This document shows, in pieces, positions 12,010 to 23,540 of a stretch of 64,000 nucleotides of DNA. Below the pieces are notes generated by a model that saw nothing but the letters and a program-made list of their open reading frames with translations, was not told the origin of the DNA and made no database searches. Both the position numbers and the translations under genes were made by a program. The stretch is from assembly GCF_905171765.1 (NCBI RefSeq), contig NC_053397.1:115461295-115525294 (forward strand). Direction: 5' to 3'. Within the stretch, counting starts at the first letter, position 1. Each line of letters opens with the position of its first letter. The stretch is from Bufo bufo (lineage: Eukaryota; Chordata; Amphibia; Anura; Bufonidae).

Positions 12010-12339
12010 ATTGTCTGTAGAGTTGAAGCGAACACCTGGATGTTCGGGTTCGAGAAGTTCGGCCGAACTTCCCGGAAATGTTCGGATCCGAACCCGACCC
12101 GAACTTCGTCCCGAAATGTTCGGATCAGAACCCGACCCGAACTTCGTCCCGAAACCCGAACCCCATTGAAGTCAATGGGGACCCGAACTTTTTGGCACTA
12201 AAAAGGCTGTAAACAGCCCAGGAAAGAGCTAGAGGGCTGAAAAAGGCAGCAACATGTAGGTAAATCCCCTGCAAACAAATGTGGATAGGGAAATGAATTA
12301 AAATAAAAATAAAAAAAATAAAAATTAACCAATATCAAT

Positions 12340-14990
12340 TGGAGAGAGGTCCATAGCAGAGAATCTGGCTTCACGTCAGCAGAGAATCAGTCTCTTCATG
12401 CCATAGCACAGAATCTGGCTTCACGTCACCCACCACTGGAAACAGTCCATTGTCATATATTTAGGCCCCGGCACCCAGGCAGAGGAGAGGTCCCGTAACA
12501 GAGAATCTGGCTTCTGTCAGAAGAGAATCAGTCTGCATGTCATAGCAGAGAATCATGCTTTACATCACCCAACACTGGAACAGTCCATTGTCAGATATTT
12601 AGGCCCAGGCACCCAGGCAGAGGAGAGAGGTCCCGTAACAGAGAATCTGGCTTCATGTCAGCAGAGAATCAGTCTGCATGTCCTACTAGGGCCATAGTGT
12701 ATAACCCAGGCGCGCCGGACTGCAGACACGTGCTGGCAGTTTGGGAGTTATATCCCACTGTCTTTCAGCTGAAGCAACATAGCTGGTGGTTGGTGTTCGC
12801 TCCCCCCCTCCCTTGGGGGTGGCGAGGTAATGGGTGAAGATACCACCCTTAGAGTTAATAAAAAGGAGGGTCATCCCTGTGTCTTGCCTCTTTGTTCTCG
12901 GCACCTCTTAAGGAAGCTTCCCTCCCTCCCTTTGGTTATTGTTCAATGTTTTGCATGTTTCTTTTCAGATCTGATTTAAGTCACAGCAAGAGGTCGGAGG
13001 ATTACAAGAGTTACAACGGAGGGGAAGGCGGACTTGCGCACCAATGTTTGGTGTGGCATAGCGCTTCTCGGACTCCGGGACCTGCTTTGGGTCGGGCAGT
13101 TTATAGTTGATGGTTATTCTTAAAGGATTGAGTCAAAAAATAATGAATAAGAATAAAGCTGTGACTGACCTTTCACCGACAAAAATGTGGCTTGTTAGTG
13201 TCGTTTTTCCCAGGAAGAGAGACAGGAGTTTGTGTGAGGTGTGTCAGTTGTCTGCAGTCTAGCAGAGAATCATGCTTTACGTCATTCAACACTGGAACAG
13301 TCCATTGTCAGATATTTAGGCCCAGGCACCCAGGCAAGAGGAGAGAGGTCCCGTAACAGAGAATCTGGCTTCATGTCAGCAGAGAATCAGTCTGCATGTC
13401 ATCGCAGGAATCATGCTTTACGTCACCCAACACTGGAACAGTCCATTGTCAGATATTTAGGCCCAGGCAGAGGAGAGAGGTCCCGTAACAGAGAATCTGG
13501 CTTCATGTCAGCAGAGAATCAGTCTGCATGTCCTAGCAGAGAATCATGCTTTACGTCACCCAACACTGGAACAGTCCATTGTCAGATATTTAGGCCCAGG
13601 CACCCAGGCAGAGGAGAGAGGTCCCGTAACAGAGAATCTGGCTCATGTCAGCAGAGAATCAGTCTGCATGTCATAGCAGAGAATCATGCTTTACGTCACC
13701 CAACACTGGAACAGTCATTCTCAGATATTTAGGCCCAGGCACCCAGGCAGAGGAGAGAGGTCCCGTAACAGAGAATCTGGCTTCATGTCAGCAGAGAATC
13801 AGTCTTCATGTCATAGCAGAGAATCATGCTTCACATCACCCACCACTGGAACAGGCCACTGTCAGATATTTTAGGCCCGGCACCCAGGCAGAGGTGAGAG
13901 GTCCCATAACAGAGATTCAGGCTTCATGTCAGCAGAGAATCAGTCTTCATGTCATAGCAGAGAATCAGGCTTCATGTCACCCACCACTGGAACAGGCCAC
14001 TGTCACATATTAGACCCAGGCAGAGGAGAGAGGTCCATAACAGAGATTCAGGCTTCATGTCAGCAGAGAATCAGTCTTCATGTCATAGCAGAGAATCAGG
14101 CTTCACGTCACCCACCACTGGAACAGGCCACTGTCACATATTTAGACCCAGGCAGAGGGAGAGAGGTCCCGTAACAGAGAATCTGGCTTCATGTCAGCAG
14201 AGAATCAGTCTGCATGTCCTAGCAGAGAATCATGCTTACGTACCCAACACTGGAAACAGTCCATTGTCAGATATTTAGGCCAGGCACCCAGGCAGAGGAG
14301 AGAGCTCCCGTAACAGAGAATCTGGCTTCATGTCAGGCAGAGAATCAGTCTGCATGTCCTAGCAGAGAATCATGCTTTACGTCACCCAACACTGAAACAG
14401 GCCACTGTCAGATATTTTTAGGCCCCGGCACCCAGGCAGAGGAGAGAGGTCCCGATAACAGAGAATCTGGCTTCATGTCAGCAGAGAATCAGTCTTCATG
14501 TCATAGCAGAGAATCAGGCTTCACGTCACCCACCACTGGAACAGGCACAGTCAGATATTTTTAGGCCCCGGCACCCAGGCAGAGGAGAGAGGTCCCCATA
14601 ACAGAGATTCAGGCTTCATGTCAGCAGAGAATCAGTCTTCATGTCATAGCAGAGAATCAGGCTTCACGTCACCCACCACTGGAACAGGCCACTGTCACAT
14701 ATTTAGGCCCAGGCACCCAGGCAGAGGGCTTCATGTCAGCAGAGAATCAGTCTCATGTCATAGCAGAGAATCAGGCTTCACGTCACCCACCACTGGAACA
14801 GGCACTGTCACAATTTTAGGCCCCGGCCACCCAGGCCAGAGGAGAGAGGTCCCATAACAGAGATTCAACGCTATCTGTCAGCAGCGACTCGAGTCTTCAA
14901 TCATAGCAGAGAATCAGGCTTCATGTCACCGACCACTGGAAACAGGCCAACTGTCAGATATTTGTTAGAGCCCCAGTCACCCGAGACAGA
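12340..14990 (+). repeat. About 130-bp minisatellite in hAT-C
   Basis: The unit contains CAGAGAATCTGGCTTCATGT, CAGCAGAGAATCAGTCT, a CACCCA(A/C)CACTGGAACAG segment, and GGCCC(A/C)GGCACCCAGGCAGAG followed by GAGAGGTCCC. It repeats more than fifteen times with small deletions, and repeated open frames arise from it. A 565-bp foreign segment (about 12691-13254) splits the array. Confidence 0.9.
12691..13254 (+). mobile_element. Unidentified 565-bp insertion in the minisatellite, LTR-like
   Basis: This sequence is unrelated to the flanking repeat. It has AATAAA near 13150 followed by a T/G-rich segment, and a CTTCTCGGACTCCGGGACC stretch. A GTCTGCA heptamer stands at both junctions (about 12671 and about 13252), but it also belongs to the array unit, so the boundaries and any target duplication are uncertain. 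A solo LTR is the best guess. Confidence 0.4.
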
Positions 14991-15114
14991 GGCAGAGGTT
15001 CAATCAACTTTGGGTTGCCCCGCAATATAATGGTAAATGAAAGTAAAATAGGATTGAATGAGAAGTGCCCTGGAGGTACAATAATCCTATGTTCAAGGGG
15101 AGAGTAGATAATGT

Positions 15115-15990
15115 CTAATCTGCACAAGGGATGGACAGTGTCCTGTGGGATCCATGCCTGGTTCATTTTTATGAACGTCAGATTTGTCCCCCATTGGCTG
15201 TAGACAGGCGGCCTGCGTTTGTCTGTAATGACGCCCCCTGCCCGTGCTGCTACACGTTCAGAAGAAACGCTGGCCCGCCGCGGCAGGCCAGCACCTCCAA
15301 GGCATAAAAGGCTAGCTCTGGCACGTGGACAATTTGGAGACCAGAAGTTGAATGGGGCCGAACCATCAGTCAGTAACGTGGAGGGGTGTGCAAACGGTAC
15401 TGTTCTACCATGTTATTGAAATGTTGCCTCCTGCTAACACGTTCCGTATCAGGAGGTGGTGCAGTTAGCTGTGGCGTGGTGACCAAACTTTTCACATCTC
15501 TGCCATGCTAACCCCTGCCCTCAGAGGAGCTGGCCGTGACACAGCTGCGTTGGCGACCTCCTTGCTCCTCATCTGCCTTCGCCCTTGGGCTTCCACTTGT
15601 TCCCCTGTGACCTATGGGAATGCTCCTCAGTAGCGCGTCTACCAAGTCGCTTGTACTACGCGCATCTTACTATCACGCTCCAGTGCATGAAGTAAGGTGG
15701 GCACATTGTCTTTGTACCGTGGATCCGGCAGGGTGACAACCCAGTAGTCCGCACACGTTAAACTGTGGGCAACTCTGCTGTCGTTGCGCAGGCACTGCAG
15801 CATGTAGTCGCTCATGTGTGCTAGGCTGCCCAGAGGTAAGGACAAGCTGTCCTCTGTGGGAGGCGTATCGTCATCATCCTGCGTTTCCCCCCAGCCACGC
15901 ACCAGTGATGGGCCCGAGCTGCTTTGGGTGCCAGCCCGCTGTGAACCTGCTTCATCCTCATCCTCCTCCACCTCCTCCTCATCCTCGTCC
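15115..15990 (-). pseudogene. hAT-C transposase C-terminal remnant
   Basis: Minus-strand fragments read an acidic Glu/Asp run, the SLPLGSLAHMSDYMLQCL segment, CADYWVVTLPDPRYKDNVP (15639-15971), and then, in other frames, the hATC region (conserved AGGVI-like stretch, TFIKM, AWIPQD), ending about 15115. The N-terminal zinc finger and catalytic core are missing, and tandem repeats begin at about 16008. It is clearly related to hAT-A and hAT-D and non-functional. Confidence 0.85.
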
Positions 15991-16007
15991 TCCTCATCCT
16001 CGTCCCC

Positions 16008-16975
16008 GACAGAATTAGACTTGGATCTGCACTGTAGCGTGTGTGTGAAGTTCTTGAGAATTACCCTATCAGCACCTTGAATCTAATATACCCTTTTAGG
16101 GATAGATTTAAAGTAGGCCTGATACAGCAAAAACCACTAATTTTGAGAATTGCAAATTTGGGAATTGTTTTTCAACCCAGAACAAAAACTGTGCTTTGAC
16201 GGACAGTAAAAATAACTTGAGCAGCTAAAACAGTACAGATTTGGATGAATATAAATGTGAGGCCTATTTTTTAGGCGCTGGGTGATAGGTATACGTTTAA
16301 TCACAGAATTAGACTTGGATCTGCACTGTAGCTTGTGTGTTAAGTTTTTGAGAATTACCCTATCAGCACCTTGAATCTAATATACCCTTTTAGGGATAGA
16401 TTGAAAGTAGGCCTGATACAGCAGAAACCACTAATTTTGAGAATTGCAAATTTGGGAATTGTTTTTCAACCCAGAACAAAAACTGTGCTTTGACGGTCAC
16501 TAAAAATAACTTGACCAGCTAAAGCAGTAATGACAGATTTGGATTAATATAAATTTGTGACAGGCTCAACTTGCCCCTGATGTAGTATATGGCCAAAAAA
16601 TAACCACACTATTGATGGTTAAATGCACTTGATGAAAGCTTGACCCTGATGTAGGATATAGCAAAAAATAACCACACTATTGATGGTTAAATGCACTTGG
16701 GTGACAAGGTCAGCTTGCCCCTGATGTAGTATATGGCCAAAAAATAACCACACTATTGATGGTTAAATGCACTTGATGAAAGCTTGACCCTGATGTAGGA
16801 TATAGCAAAAATAACCACACTATTGATGGTTAAATGCCACTTGGGTGACAAGGTCAGCTTGCTTCGGATGTAGTAAATGGCCAAAAAATAACAACACTAT
16901 TGATGGTTAATGCACTTGATGAAAGCTTGACCCTGATGTAGGATATAGCAAAAAATAACCACACTATGATGGTTA
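16008..16975. repeat. Two tandem arrays in the 5' part of hAT-C
   Basis: A unit of about 290 bp starting CAGAATTAGACTTGGATCTG is present at 16008 and 16303. A second array (16555-16975) repeats a unit of about 143 bp three times. That unit contains two half-units sharing AACCACACTATTGATGGTTA. Confidence 0.85.
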
Positions 16976-18006
16976 AGTACTTGGTGGGCAGCATGTGCTG
17001 GCGCCACAAGCAAGCCACAAATGGCCGTGATCACCCCAGAAAAAAGTGACTGAAAAATGCTCTGGGCACCCTAAAAACACTGAGCAATTGAATAGCAGCA
17101 GTTCAATGATCCACAGCTGTAGATTGATCACTGACTGACGTCTTTTGGAGGAGTTAATCACTGCCTAATCTCGCCCTAACGTCGCAGCCTGAAACCTCTC
17201 CTACACTTGAATCAGCAGAGTGACGTGCAGCGCTACGTGACCCAAGCTTATATAAGAGGCAAGTAGTATGATGCTTGTTGATTGGCTGCTTTGCAGCCCT
17301 TGTCGCAAAAGTGCAAGAAAGCGCCGAACACCGAACCGAACCCTGACTTTTCCCCGAAAATGTTCGGGTTGGGTCCGTGTCACGGAACCCAAACTTCGGT
17401 ACGAACCCGAACTCTACAGTTCGGGTTCGCTCATCCCTAATTGTCTGCATTATTTCTAATAAACTATTTAGGACTTTATTATGCTTTTTTTATTTTATGT
17501 TTTAAAAACCCATACAACTTAAAAGAAAAAATACTATATATGTTTTTTCAATGAACAATTATCCAGCCGATTTGCTCTTTGGTCTGATCATGATGAAGCA
17601 ACGGCCTTATCATCTGGCGGTAGTGGCAACATTGCAAACAACTCATAGAGGTTGATGATCGCTCTTCATTGTGATATGCAAGCCCCTTCACCACAACAAG
17701 GTAACGATCACGAAGGGGAATTGACACTTGTATGTGCCTTTTTTTTTTTTTTGCAGCCACAGTGCAGCACCATAGGCCAGAAAAATTAGGCATGTACACA
17801 TGCCTGAAAATTAATGGTATTGTTGCAGCCGCTGTTGTAGCAGCGGCCGAAAAAAATTATGTTTTCAAGGCAGAAAGGTGACTAAATCATTGCGGCTTGA
17901 ACCCTAGTTGGTGGCGGAGAATTCACGAAAGTCATCCGGTATGCAGACATTAAATACAGCAGCGTGGGGACCATTTTGAGGCCAAGGCATGTCATCAGGC
18001 CCTTTG
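16976..18006. other. Right end of hAT-C and hAT-B UTR, no gene seen
   Basis: 16976-17439 is hAT-C subterminal DNA ending in the inverted repeat. 17448-18006 lies between hAT-C and the hAT-B stop codon; it is AT-rich, with a T run at 17743-17754. Short open frames here show no similarity I recognise. Confidence 0.6.
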
Positions 18007-21000
18007 TTAGTCAAACGTATCCCCCACTGTCAGTCCCTTCGGGATCCATGCCTCATTCATCTTAATGAAGGTGAGGTAATCAACACTTTTTTTGACCGAG
18101 GCGACTTCTTTTGTCAGTGACAATGCCTCCTGCAGCACTGAAGGTCCTTTCTGACAGGACACTTGAAGCGGGGCAGGCCAGAAGTTCTATCGCAAACTGG
18201 GATAGCTCAGGCCACAGGTCAAGCCTGCACACCCAGTAGTCAAGGGGTTCATCGCTCCTCAGAGTGTCGATATCTGCAGTTAAGGTGAGGTAGTCTGCTA
18301 CCTGTCGGTCGAGTCGTTCTCTAAGGCTGGATCCCGAAGGGCTGTGGCGATGTGTAGGACTGAAAAAGCTCTGCATGTCCTCCATCAACAACACATCTGT
18401 AAAGCGTCCTGTCCTTGCCGCCGTGGTCATGGTAGGAGGAGGATTACTTTCACCTCTTCCCCAGTTAGATTCCCGTTGTGCTGTGACATCCCCCTTATAA
18501 GCTGTGTATAGCATTTTTTTTAGTTTGGTTTTTTTAACTGCTGCATCCTTTCTGACTTTCGGTAATTTGGTAACATTTCCGCCACTTTCTGCTTATACCG
18601 GGGGTCTAGTAGCGTGGCCACCCAGTACAGGTCGTTCTCCTTCATCCTTTTTATACGAGGGTCCCTCAACAGGCACGACAGCATGAAAGACCCCATTTGC
18701 ACAAGGTTGGATGCCGAGCTACTCATTTCCCGTCTGTTCTTCCCCCCCAGCCACGTAACACGTAACACCACGGGTCCCAGATGGTGACAACAACGAGCAC
18801 CCTGGGATGCCTGCTGTGGTTGGTCTTCCTCCTCCTCAAAGCCACATTCCTCCTCTGACTCCTCTTCCTCATACTCCTCTTGCAACGTTGCCGCAGGTCC
18901 GGCAAGTGATGATGACAAGGCTGTTTCTGGTGGTGATGGTGACCACAACTCTTCCTCTTCCTCTTCACGCTCATCTACAGCCTGATCCAGCACTCTTCGC
19001 AGGGCACGCTCCAGGAAGAAAACAAATGGGATGAGGTCGCTGATGGTGCCTTCGGTGCGACTGACTAGGTTTGTCACCTCCTCAAAAGGACGCATGAGCC
19101 TACAGGCATTGCGCATGAGCGTCCACTAACGTGGCAAAAAAATTCACAGCTCCGCAGAGGCTGTCCTAGCACCCCGGTCATACAAATACTCGTTGACGGC
19201 TTTTTCTTGTTGGAGCAGGCGGTCAAACATTAGGAGTGTTGAATTCCAACGTGTCGGGCTGTCGCAAATCAAGCGCCTCACTGGCATGTTGTTTCGGCGC
19301 TGAATGTCTGAAAAGTGCGCCATAGCTGCGTAGGAACACCTGAAATGGCCACACACCTTCCTGGCCTGCTTGAGGACGTCCTGTAAGCCTGGGTACTTAG
19401 ACACAAAGCGTTGTACGATGAGATTCAACACATGTGCCATGCACGGCACATGTGACAACTTGCCCAAATTCAATGCCGCCAACAAATTGCATCCATTGTC
19501 ACACACCACTTTGCCGATCTCCAGTTGGTGCGGGGTCAGCCACTGATCCACCTGTGCGTTCAGGGCAGACAGGAGTGCTGGTCCGGTGTGGCTCTCAGCT
19601 TTCAGGCAAGTCAACCCCAAGACAGCGTGACACTGTCGTATCCGGGATGTAGAATAGCCCCTGGGGAGCTGGGGGAATTCAGTTGATGTGCAGCCAGATG
19701 CCGCAGCAGAAGAGGACTCAGCAGAGGAGGTTATCGAAGAGGATGGAGTAGGAGGAGTAGATGAGGTGGCAGTAGGCCTGCCTGCAAGTCATGGCGGTGT
19801 CACCAACTCCGCTGCAAAGCCACGCATTCCATGCTTGTCAGCCGTCAGCAGGTTGACCCAATGCGCATTGTAGGTGATATACCTGCCCTGACCGTGCTTT
19901 GCAGACCAGGTATCAGTGGTCAGATGGACCCTTGCCCCAACACTGTGTGCCAGAGATGCCATTACTTCCTTTTCAATAACAGAGTAGAGGTTTGGGATTG
20001 CATTTAAAAAAAAAAATAATTTGTCCGGGTACCTTCCACTGTGGTGCCCCTATAGCGACAAATTTTTCGAAGGCTGGTATGGTAAAAGCTGGCGGGCTAA
20101 GAGTTCCGTCAAGCCAGCTGTCAGACGCCGGGCAAGGGGGTGACTTTGTGAGATTGGCTTCTTACGCTCAAACATGTCCTTGACAGACACCTGACTGTGG
20201 GCAGATTAGCAGGAACTGCTCAAGGCAAGAGACGAAGTGGCGGATGGTTGAGAGGGGGCAAGGAGGACAGCAGTGGTTGACGTGGCTGAAGATGCTGGAC
20301 CAGGAGGAGGATGGCGGCTTTGAGTTTGTGTGCTGCTTGTACTCTTGTGTTGATCCCATAGGCGTTTGTGATGTGCAATCATGTGCCTTCGCAAAGCAGT
20401 TGTACCGAGGTGGGTGTTGGACTTCCCACGACTCAGTTTCTTTTGGCACAGGTTGCAAATGGCATTGCTGTTATTAGAGGCAGACACACCAAAAAAATGC
20501 CACACTGCTGAGCTTTGCAATGTCGGCATTATGGTGGTGGCAAGAGCATGCGTTGATTGGCGTGCTGTCTGGCTGACCCCAGGTGCCGATACATGCTGTC
20601 TGACTGTGCCACTAGCTCCTTGTGACGACCTCCCCCTGATTCCAACTCGTCTCCTCCTTCTCTCTGTCTCCCCTTCTGAACTTTCCCCCTCTTCGAGCAG
20701 GCACCCACGTGGCATCCACGGACACATCGTCATCATCAACCACTTCATTTGTATCTGACACCTCAGCAAAGGAAGCAGAAGCGGGTACAACATTATCATC
20801 ATCATCACACTGTACGTCCATGTGTGTAATGCCATATCCCTATTATCTACATCCTCTGGCAATAATGGTTGCGCATCACTAGTTTCATCGAACTGATGTG
20901 TAAATAACTCCTCTGACGGATCAAGTGAAGCGGCTGTGGTGGTAGTGGTGGTGGTGGCGGCGGGCGGGAGAGTGGTAACTTGAGAGCAGGTGACCGAAGC

Positions 21001-21207
21001 TGAGCTGGAGGAGGATGGTGCATCAAGGTTCTTAGCGGAAGCTGTTGAAGATTGGGTGTCCTGTGTAAGCCAGTCAACTATTTTCTCAGAATTTTTGGGG
21101 TTCAGGGTACGTGGCCTCTGAACACTCGGCATTATTCCAGGGCCAGTGGAAATCACAGCACCACAACCACGACGGCCCCCGCGGGGTGGCCTGCCTCTGC
21201 CTGTCAT
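18007..21207 (-). pseudogene. hAT-B transposase (BED zinc finger + hATC), broken
   Basis: The start at 21207 gives an Arg/Gly-rich N terminus (MTGRGRPPRGGRRG). A BED-type zinc finger follows, with CNLC and HMIAHH as the Cys and His pairs, around 20440-20580. The central part (19144-19620) contains VVCDNGCNLLAALN and CDSPTRWNSTLLMFDRL. Next come an acidic stretch, the LYWVATLLDPRYK motif (18520-19116), and the hATC dimerisation region with SERTFSAAGGIVTDKRSRL (18080-18514). The C terminus in the next frame ends at TAA 18007-18009. At least four frame changes separate these pieces. Within the first frame, about 45 codons (around 20690-20830) are read out of frame and then restored. It is the only transposase source for hAT-B. 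Confidence 0.9.
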
Positions 21208-21231
21208 TTTTTTTTTAGATAAGTGGTACTA

Positions 21232-21836
21232 TGCGTGCAATGTACTGTGCCACCCTATATAAGTGGTGGGCAGTGGGCACAGTACAGTCTGTGTGGGCCT
21301 GACACACACTGGCTTACAACTGGGAATATATCACAGATAAATAATAAATGGACTTTTTTTTATCTGCAATGTATTGTGAGTGACACCCTGTATGAATGGT
21401 GTGCACACAGTACTGTTTGTGGGCCAGACACTCACTGGCATGCAACTGGGAATATATCACAGAGAAATAATAAATGGACTTTTTTTATCTGCAAGGTATT
21501 GTGAGTGACACCCTGTATGAATGGTGTGCACACAGTACAGTCTGTGGGCCAGACACTCACTGGCATGCAACTGGGATTATATCACAGAGAAATAATAAAT
21601 GGACTTTTTTTTATCTGCAAGGTATTGTGAGTGACACCCTGTTTGAATGGTGTGCACACAGTACAGTCTGTGGGCCAGACACTCACTGGCATGCAACTGG
21701 GATTATATCACAGAGAAATAATAAACTGACTTTTTTTATCTGCAAGGTACTGTCTGTGACACCCTGTATGAATGGTGTGCACACAGTACTGTCTGTGACT
21801 GTGAGCCTGCAGGCTCTCACACACGGGCAGGCAACA
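21232..21836 (+). repeat. About 127-bp tandem repeat in hAT-B 5' region
   Basis: Units sharing GTGACACCCTGTATGAATGG, GTGGGCCAGACACTCACTGG and AAATAATAAATGGACTTTTT recur at least four times. The repeated open frames (21223-21923) are translations of the unit, not a gene. Confidence 0.85.
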
Positions 21837-21837
21837 G

Positions 21838-21882
<45 letters not shown>
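21837..21882. repeat. (TA)n microsatellite flanking Tc1
   Basis: This is an uninterrupted TA run. A matching run follows the Tc1 at 23507-23536, so the transposon landed in, or seeded, a TA microsatellite. Confidence 0.95.
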
Positions 21883-21886
<4 letters not shown>

Positions 21887-21888
<2 letters not shown>

Positions 21889-23503
21889 GTTGCAAGAAAA
21901 AGTATGTGAACCCGTTGGAATGATATGGATTTCTGAGCAAATTGGTCATAAAATGTGATCTGATCTTCATCTAAGTCACAACAATAGACAATCACAGTCT
22001 GCTTAAACTAATAACACACAAAGAATTAAATGTTACTATGTATTTATTGAACACACCATGTAAACATTCACAGTGCAGGTGGAAAAAGTATGTGAACCCT
22101 TGGATTTAATAACTAGTTGAACCTCCTTTGGCAGCAATAACTTCAACCAAACGTTTCCTGTAGTTGCAGATCACACGTGCACAACGGTCAGGAGTAATTC
22201 TTGACCATTCCTCTTTACAGAACTGTTTCAGTTCAGCAATATTCTTGGAATGTCTGGTGTGAATCGCTTTCTTGAGGTCATGCCACAGCATCTTAATCGG
22301 GTTGAGGTCAGGACTCTGACTGGGCCACTCCAGAAGGCGTATTTTCTTCTGTTTAAGCCATTCTGTTGTTGATTTACTTCTATGCTTTGGGTCGTTGTCC
22401 TGTTGCAACATCCATCTTCTGTTGAGCTTCAGCTGGTGGACAGATGGCCTTAAGTTCTCCTGCAAAATGTCTTGATAAACTTGGGAATTCATTTTTCCTT
22501 CGATGATAGAAATCCGTCCAGGCCCTGACGCAGCAAAGCAGCCCCAAACCATGATGCCCCCACCACTATACTTCACAGTTGCGATCAGGTTTTGATGTTG
22601 GTGTGCTGTGCCTCTTTTTCTCCACACATAGTGTTGTGTGTTTCTTCCAAACAACTCAACTTTGGTTTCATCTGTCCACAGAATATTTTGCCAGTACTGC
22701 TGTGGAACATCCAGGTGCTCTTGTGAAAACTGTAAACTTGCAGCAGTTTTTTTTTGGACAGCGGTGGCTTCCTCTGTGGTATCCTCCCATGAAATTCATT
22801 CTTGTTTAGTGTGTTACGTATCGTAGATTTGCTAACAAGGATGTTAGCATATGCCAGAGACTTTTGTAAGTCTTTAGCTGACACTCTAGGATTCTTCTTC
22901 ACCTCATTGAGCAGTCTGCGCTGTGCTCTTGCAGTCATCTTTACAGGACGGCCACTCCTAGGGAGAGTAGCAGCAGTGCTGAGCTTTCTCCATTTATAGA
23001 CAATTTGTCTTACCGTGGACTGATGAACAGCAAGGCTTTTGGAGATACTTTTATAACCCTTTCCAGCTTTATGCAAATCAACAATTCTTAATCGTAGGTC
23101 TTCTGAGAGCTCTTTTGTGCAAGGCATCATTCACATCAGGCAATGCTTCTTGTGAAAAGCAAACCCAGAACTGGTGTGTGTTTTTTATAGGGCAGGGCAG
23201 CTGTAACCAACACCTCCAATGTCATCTCATTGATTGGACTCCAGTTGGCTGACACCTCACTCCAATTAGCTCTTGGAGATGTCATTAGTCTAGGGGTTCA
23301 CATACTTTTTCCACCTGCACTGTGAATGTTTACATGGTGTGTTCAATAAAAACATGATAACATTTAATTCTTTGTGTGTTATTAGTTTAAGCAGACTGTG
23401 ATTGTCTATTGTTGTGACTTAGATGAAGATCAGATCACATTTTATGACCAATTTGTGCAGAAATCCATATCATTCCAACGGGTTCACATACTTTTTCTTG
23501 CAA

Positions 23504-23506
<3 letters not shown>
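21887..23506 (-). mobile_element. Tc1/mariner transposon, 1.6 kb, IR/DR type
   Basis: The ends start CAGTTGCAAGAAAAAG and form inverted repeats of about 210 bp. Each inverted repeat has an outer and an inner copy of the AAAAAGTATGTGAACCC motif (left: 21899 and 22085). This is the IR/DR layout known from Sleeping Beauty-like Tc1 elements, where two transposase sites lie in each terminus. It is flanked by TA repeats, and the minus-strand transposase spans 22106-23130. Confidence 0.95.
22106..23130 (-). pseudogene. Tc1 transposase, frameshifted, catalytic Glu lost
   Basis: The first frame (22585-23130) holds the paired helix-turn-helix DNA-binding region ([18 protein letters not shown]) and the GRP linker. 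The second (22106-22654) holds the catalytic core. The first Asp lies in the WTDETK segment (about 22670) and the second in QQDNDPKH. The third residue of the DD34E triad should be Glu in an NPIE motif, but here it reads NPIK (about 22297), so catalysis should be dead. A frameshift near 22740, beside a run of T, joins the two frames. The length matches the usual 340 residues or so. Confidence 0.93.

Positions 23507-23536
<30 letters not shown>

Positions 23537-23540
<4 letters not shown>

Larger units (their letters stand above)
12018..17439 (-). mobile_element. hAT-C transposon inserted in hAT-B, 8-bp TSD ATTGTCTG
   Basis: ATTGTCTG flanks the element at 12010-12017 and 17440-17447. The left end TAGAGTTGAAGCGAACAC and the reverse complement of the right end TAGGGATGAGCGAACCC form a terminal inverted repeat. 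GTTCGGGTTCG-type motifs are frequent just inside both ends. Contents are a large minisatellite (12340-14990), a minus-strand transposase remnant (15115-15990) and further tandem repeats (16008-16975). The right terminus of hAT-D (34150-34167) is of the same type, so the two belong to one family. Confidence 0.9.

Noticed and set aside
13241..14857. Series of overlapping open frames with recurring SAENQSA- and HPPLEQ-like peptides
   Set aside because: They are translations of the 130-bp minisatellite in several frames; indels switch the frame and no start, domain or splice context supports a gene.
15808..16080. Ser-rich plus-strand frame
   Set aside because: Antisense of the Glu/Asp-rich stretch of the hAT-C transposase.
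18007..21207. Domesticated ZBED-type host gene
   Set aside because: At least four frame changes, matching terminal inverted repeats and an 8-bp TSD show an ordinary dead transposon.
21223..21923. Open frame with four repeats of a GPDTHWHATG-like peptide
   Set aside because: It follows the 127-bp tandem repeat and ends in the TA microsatellite.
22579..22999. Plus-strand open frames in the Tc1
   Set aside because: They are antisense to the transposase coding region.
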